From NCBI RefSeq assembly GCF_003434305.1, contig NZ_QKKX01000001.1, positions 1 to 64,000 on the forward strand: 64,000 nt of DNA, read 5' to 3'. The notes under the pieces are model-generated. The model worked only from the letters and a program-made list of their open reading frames with translations, was not told the DNA's origin and did not search any database. This document shows, in pieces, positions 61,852-64,000 of this stretch. The position numbers and the translations under genes were made by a program. The stretch's first letter is position 1. Every line of letters starts with the position of its first letter. This DNA is from Micromonospora sp. MW-13. GTDB lineage: Bacteria > Actinomycetota > Actinomycetes > Mycobacteriales > Micromonosporaceae.

Positions 61852-63666
61852 GTGGGGAGGGAAGATTCACACTACCGCCCGGAGGGGGTCGACGGGCGGA
61901 AGGGCGGACATCCGCGCTCCGGGGGCGCGACCGGCCGGGTCCCGGTGCCCGAGGCGCACGTCCCCCGTACCCCCGCGCCGCCCCCCGCCGACGAGGTGGA
62001 CCCCGACGCCACGGCCCGGCTCACCGGGACCGGGGAGCGGCCCCCGCCGCCCGTGTGGCGACCCCCGGCCCGGCCGTCCGCGGCCGACCGGTTCCCGGAC
62101 CCGGATCCGGCCTCCCCGGCCGCCGGCCCGGACGCCCCGGCGCCGGCCGCCACGCCGGAACCGGCCGGTGAGCCGCCGGCCGGGCCGCCCCCGGGGTACG
62201 ACCGGTCGCCGGCCCGCCGCCGACGCCTTCCAGTGGCCGTGCTGGCCGTGGTGCTGCTGCTCGCCCTGGTCGGGGCCGGGCTGGCGGTGGTCCGGCCCGG
62301 TCCGGTCGCCGGCTGGCTCGGTGCGGACCGGCCCAACCCGCGGACGACCGCCGAGGCCGCCGAGCCGGAGCCGGTCCCGGTGCTCGCCGGCCCGGACGCC
62401 AACGCCCCCGAGCCCACCCCGGACGGGGTACGCGCCGCCCTCGAACCGCTGCTGCGGGCCCCCGAACTGGGCAGCCGGGTCAACGTGTCGGTGGCCGACG
62501 TGACGACGGGCCGGTCGCTCTATGCGCGGGGCGGCGACGACGGCACCGTCCCCGCCTCGGTGACCAAGCTGGCCACCGCCGTCACCGTGCTGGAGGCCCG
62601 CGGGCCCGACCACCGCATCCCCACCCGGGCGGTGGCCGGCGCGAACCCGGGCGAGGTGGTCCTCGTCGGCGGCGGCGACCCGACCCTCGCGGTCGACGGC
62701 GACGGGTTCTATCCCGACGCGGCCCGCCTCGACGACCTGGCCAGGCAGGTCAAGCAGGCGCTCGGCGGCACCGCGCCGACCCGGGTCACCGTCGACTCCT
62801 CGCTGTTCCCGGGCCCGGTGTACGGCCCCGGCTGGGACCCGGACATCCCCACCGGTGGGTTCGGCGCGGCGATCAGCGCGCTGATGACCGACGGCGCGCG
62901 CCGGGACCCGCGGACCGCGAAGAAGAACTTCGACGCCAGCCACGGCTGGGCGGAGCGGGCCGCACAGCCGGACCTGGCGGCCGGCCGCGCCTTCGCCGGG
63001 CTGCTCGGGCTCACCGGGGCCGCCGCCGAGGTGAAGCGGGGTACCGCCCCGGCCGCCGGCGCGGCCCCGTCCGCCGCGGCTCCCGCGCCCGGCGCCGAAC
63101 TGGGCAAGGTCGAGTCGCTACCGATGATCCGACTGGTCGACCTGATGATCACCGACAGCGACAACGTGATCGCCGAGGCGATGGCCCGGCAGGTCGCGCT
63201 GGCCCGCGACCAGCCGGCGTCCTTCGTAGGCGGGGCGGCGGCGATGGACATCGTGATCGGCGAGTTGGGCCTGTCGGCCGACGAGATCACCCTCTCCGAC
63301 GGCAGCGGGCTGTCCCGGAGCAACCGGATCAGCCCGTCGCTGCTGACCGACCTCATCGCGCTCGCCGGCAACGGCACCCACCCGGAGTTGGCCGCCATCT
63401 TCGGCGGCCTGCCGGTCGCCGCCTGGTCGGGCACCCTCGGCGGGCGGTACCAGGTGCCGGCCACGGCGGCCGGGGCCGGCGTGGTCCGGGCCAAGACCGG
63501 CACGCTGACCCGGGTGCACGCCATCGCCGGGCTGGTCACCACCGCCGACGGCCGGCTGCTCACGTTCGCCGTGCTCACCGACCAGGTGCCGCCCGACTCG
63601 CTCGACGACACCCGGCGGGCCCTCGACCGGATCACCTCCGCGCTGGCCCGCTGCGGCTGCCGCTGA
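61852..63666 (+). CDS. D-alanyl-D-alanine carboxypeptidase/endopeptidase (PBP4/DacB type)
   Basis: 604 residues from GTG 61852, after a GAGGAGGGGG ribosome binding site. A long Pro-rich cytoplasmic segment (about 1-120) leads to a membrane helix ([19 protein letters not shown]) and the peptidase S13 domain with SVTKLAT (SxxK, about residue 234), [10 protein letters not shown] (SxN, about 434) and AKTGTLTRV (KTG, about 547). It trims or opens peptidoglycan cross-links outside the membrane. Compared with Rv3627c (about 460 residues) the cytoplasmic extension is new and may be a target of kinases. Short palindrome CTTCGG-A-CCGAAG near 61797-61809 lies upstream. Confidence 0.92.
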   Translation: MGREDSHYRPEGVDGRKGGHPRSGGATGRVPVPEAHVPRTPAPPPADEVDPDATARLTGTGERPPPPVWRPPARPSAADRFPDPDPASPAAGPDAPAPAATPEPAGEPPAGPPPGYDRSPARRRRLPVAVLAVVLLLALVGAGLAVVRPGPVAGWLGADRPNPRTTAEAAEPEPVPVLAGPDANAPEPTPDGVRAALEPLLRAPELGSRVNVSVADVTTGRSLYARGGDDGTVPASVTKLATAVTVLEARGPDHRIPTRAVAGANPGEVVLVGGGDPTLAVDGDGFYPDAARLDDLARQVKQALGGTAPTRVTVDSSLFPGPVYGPGWDPDIPTGGFGAAISALMTDGARRDPRTAKKNFDASHGWAERAAQPDLAAGRAFAGLLGLTGAAAEVKRGTAPAAGAAPSAAAPAPGAELGKVESLPMIRLVDLMITDSDNVIAEAMARQVALARDQPASFVGGAAAMDIVIGELGLSADEITLSDGSGLSRSNRISPSLLTDLIALAGNGTHPELAAIFGGLPVAAWSGTLGGRYQVPATAAGAGVVRAKTGTLTRVHAIAGLVTTADGRLLTFAVLTDQVPPDSLDDTRRALDRITSALARCGCR

Positions 63667-63735
63667 GCCGGCCGGGACCCCTTTTGCGGGGTCATGTCCT
63701 GTCCTCGGCGAAAGGTGGGGGTGTTCCGGCGCGGG

Positions 63736-63741
63736 TACGGT
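63736..63741 (+). promoter_or_regulatory. Leaderless -10 of the metalloprotease-like gene
   Basis: TACGGT 6 nt before ATG 63748. Confidence 0.55.
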
Positions 63742-63747
63742 GGGTGC

Positions 63748-64000
63748 ATGGCGCAGTTCGTGGACTGGGATCTGGCCGCCGCGACCGCGGGGGCGTTGAG
63801 CAAGTCGGGGCCCCGGGTGTCGTACGCCGAGGCCACCGAGGTGGTCTCCGACCTGCGGCGGCTGACCGACGAGGCGGCCGGGCACGTGGCCGACTACACC
63901 GGGCTCCGTTCGCAGGTGGCGCACCCGCCGGTACGGGTGGTGGACCGGCGGGACTGGGCGGCGACCAACATCGCCGGTCTCCGCGAGGTGATCACCCCGC
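63748..64000 (+). CDS. Zinc-dependent metalloprotease-like protein (TIGR03624 type), 5' part
   Basis: The first 84 residues are visible before the window ends: MAQFVDWDLAAATAGALSK, RVSYAEATEVVSDLRRLTDE and VRVVDRRDWAATNIAGLREV. I recognise the start of the actinobacterial family called F420-biosynthesis-associated or putative hydrolase (Rv3626c), whose HExxH-type zinc motif lies further on, outside the window. The order ppa, dac, this gene is that of M. tuberculosis Rv3628-Rv3626c. A TACGGT hexamer 6 nt before the ATG suggests leaderless transcription. Confidence 0.85.
   Translation, partial: MAQFVDWDLAAATAGALSKSGPRVSYAEATEVVSDLRRLTDEAAGHVADYTGLRSQVAHPPVRVVDRRDWAATNIAGLREVITP

Overview
The window is a high-GC actinobacterial chromosome segment, most likely from a Micromonosporaceae member (Micromonospora-like). 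The evidence is very high third-position GC, frequent GTG starts and GTGA/ATGA gene overlaps. It also carries a WhiB protein, ESX-type secretion genes, XRE/DUF397 pairs, and a core gene order matching the Mycobacterium tuberculosis Rv3671c-Rv3683 and Rv3626c-Rv3628 neighbourhoods (gene order recalled, not searched).

Region 1 (1-6.7 kb) is a graveyard of mobile elements at tRNA-Pro(CGG). An IS481-type transposase end, an orphan Imm32-like gene, a SnoaL-like gene and an integrase C-terminus lie left of an exact 91-bp copy of the tRNA 3' half. A 4.3-kb element follows, with a secreted protein, a lipoprotein, a PP2C-like phosphatase, a cut-off partner gene and a 5'-truncated integrase. It ends in the second 91-bp copy, which restores the intact tRNA.

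Region 2 (7-17.2 kb) is core: metallophosphoesterase, YqeY, PonA2-like PBP, WblA/WhiB4, two ArsA-type ATPases, a Pro-rich membrane protein, DUF4177, RidA and an MBL hydrolase.

Region 3 (17.2-46.2 kb) separates genes that are neighbours in the reference order. It holds a cyclase/AAA regulator, a Ser/Thr kinase, a secreted TAP-like peptidase, a solute-binding lipoprotein with a membrane partner, a membrane-anchored NACHT NTPase, a secreted PLD-like protein, a small XRE/DUF397 region with a three-gene divergent operon, a decayed tRNA-Tyr 3' half, and a seven-gene TetR/acyl-CoA catabolic operon of the acyclic-terpene (Atu) or leucine type. It ends in a repeat-rich intergenic region.

Region 4 (46.2-64 kb) returns to core: phosphoesterase, Crp, CbiZ, CapA-like lipoprotein, Nth, TlpA-like thioredoxin, Nudix, MarP, PAP2, then a partial type VII secretion locus (mycP, eccC, eccD), inorganic pyrophosphatase, a D-Ala-D-Ala carboxypeptidase and the start of a TIGR03624-like metalloprotease.

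Many genes have a TAnnnT hexamer only 6-8 nt before the start codon, which suggests widespread leaderless transcription. The best candidates for undescribed biology are the NACHT neighbourhood, the small XRE-divergent operon, the serial tRNA-Pro integration and the repeat-rich intergenic region.
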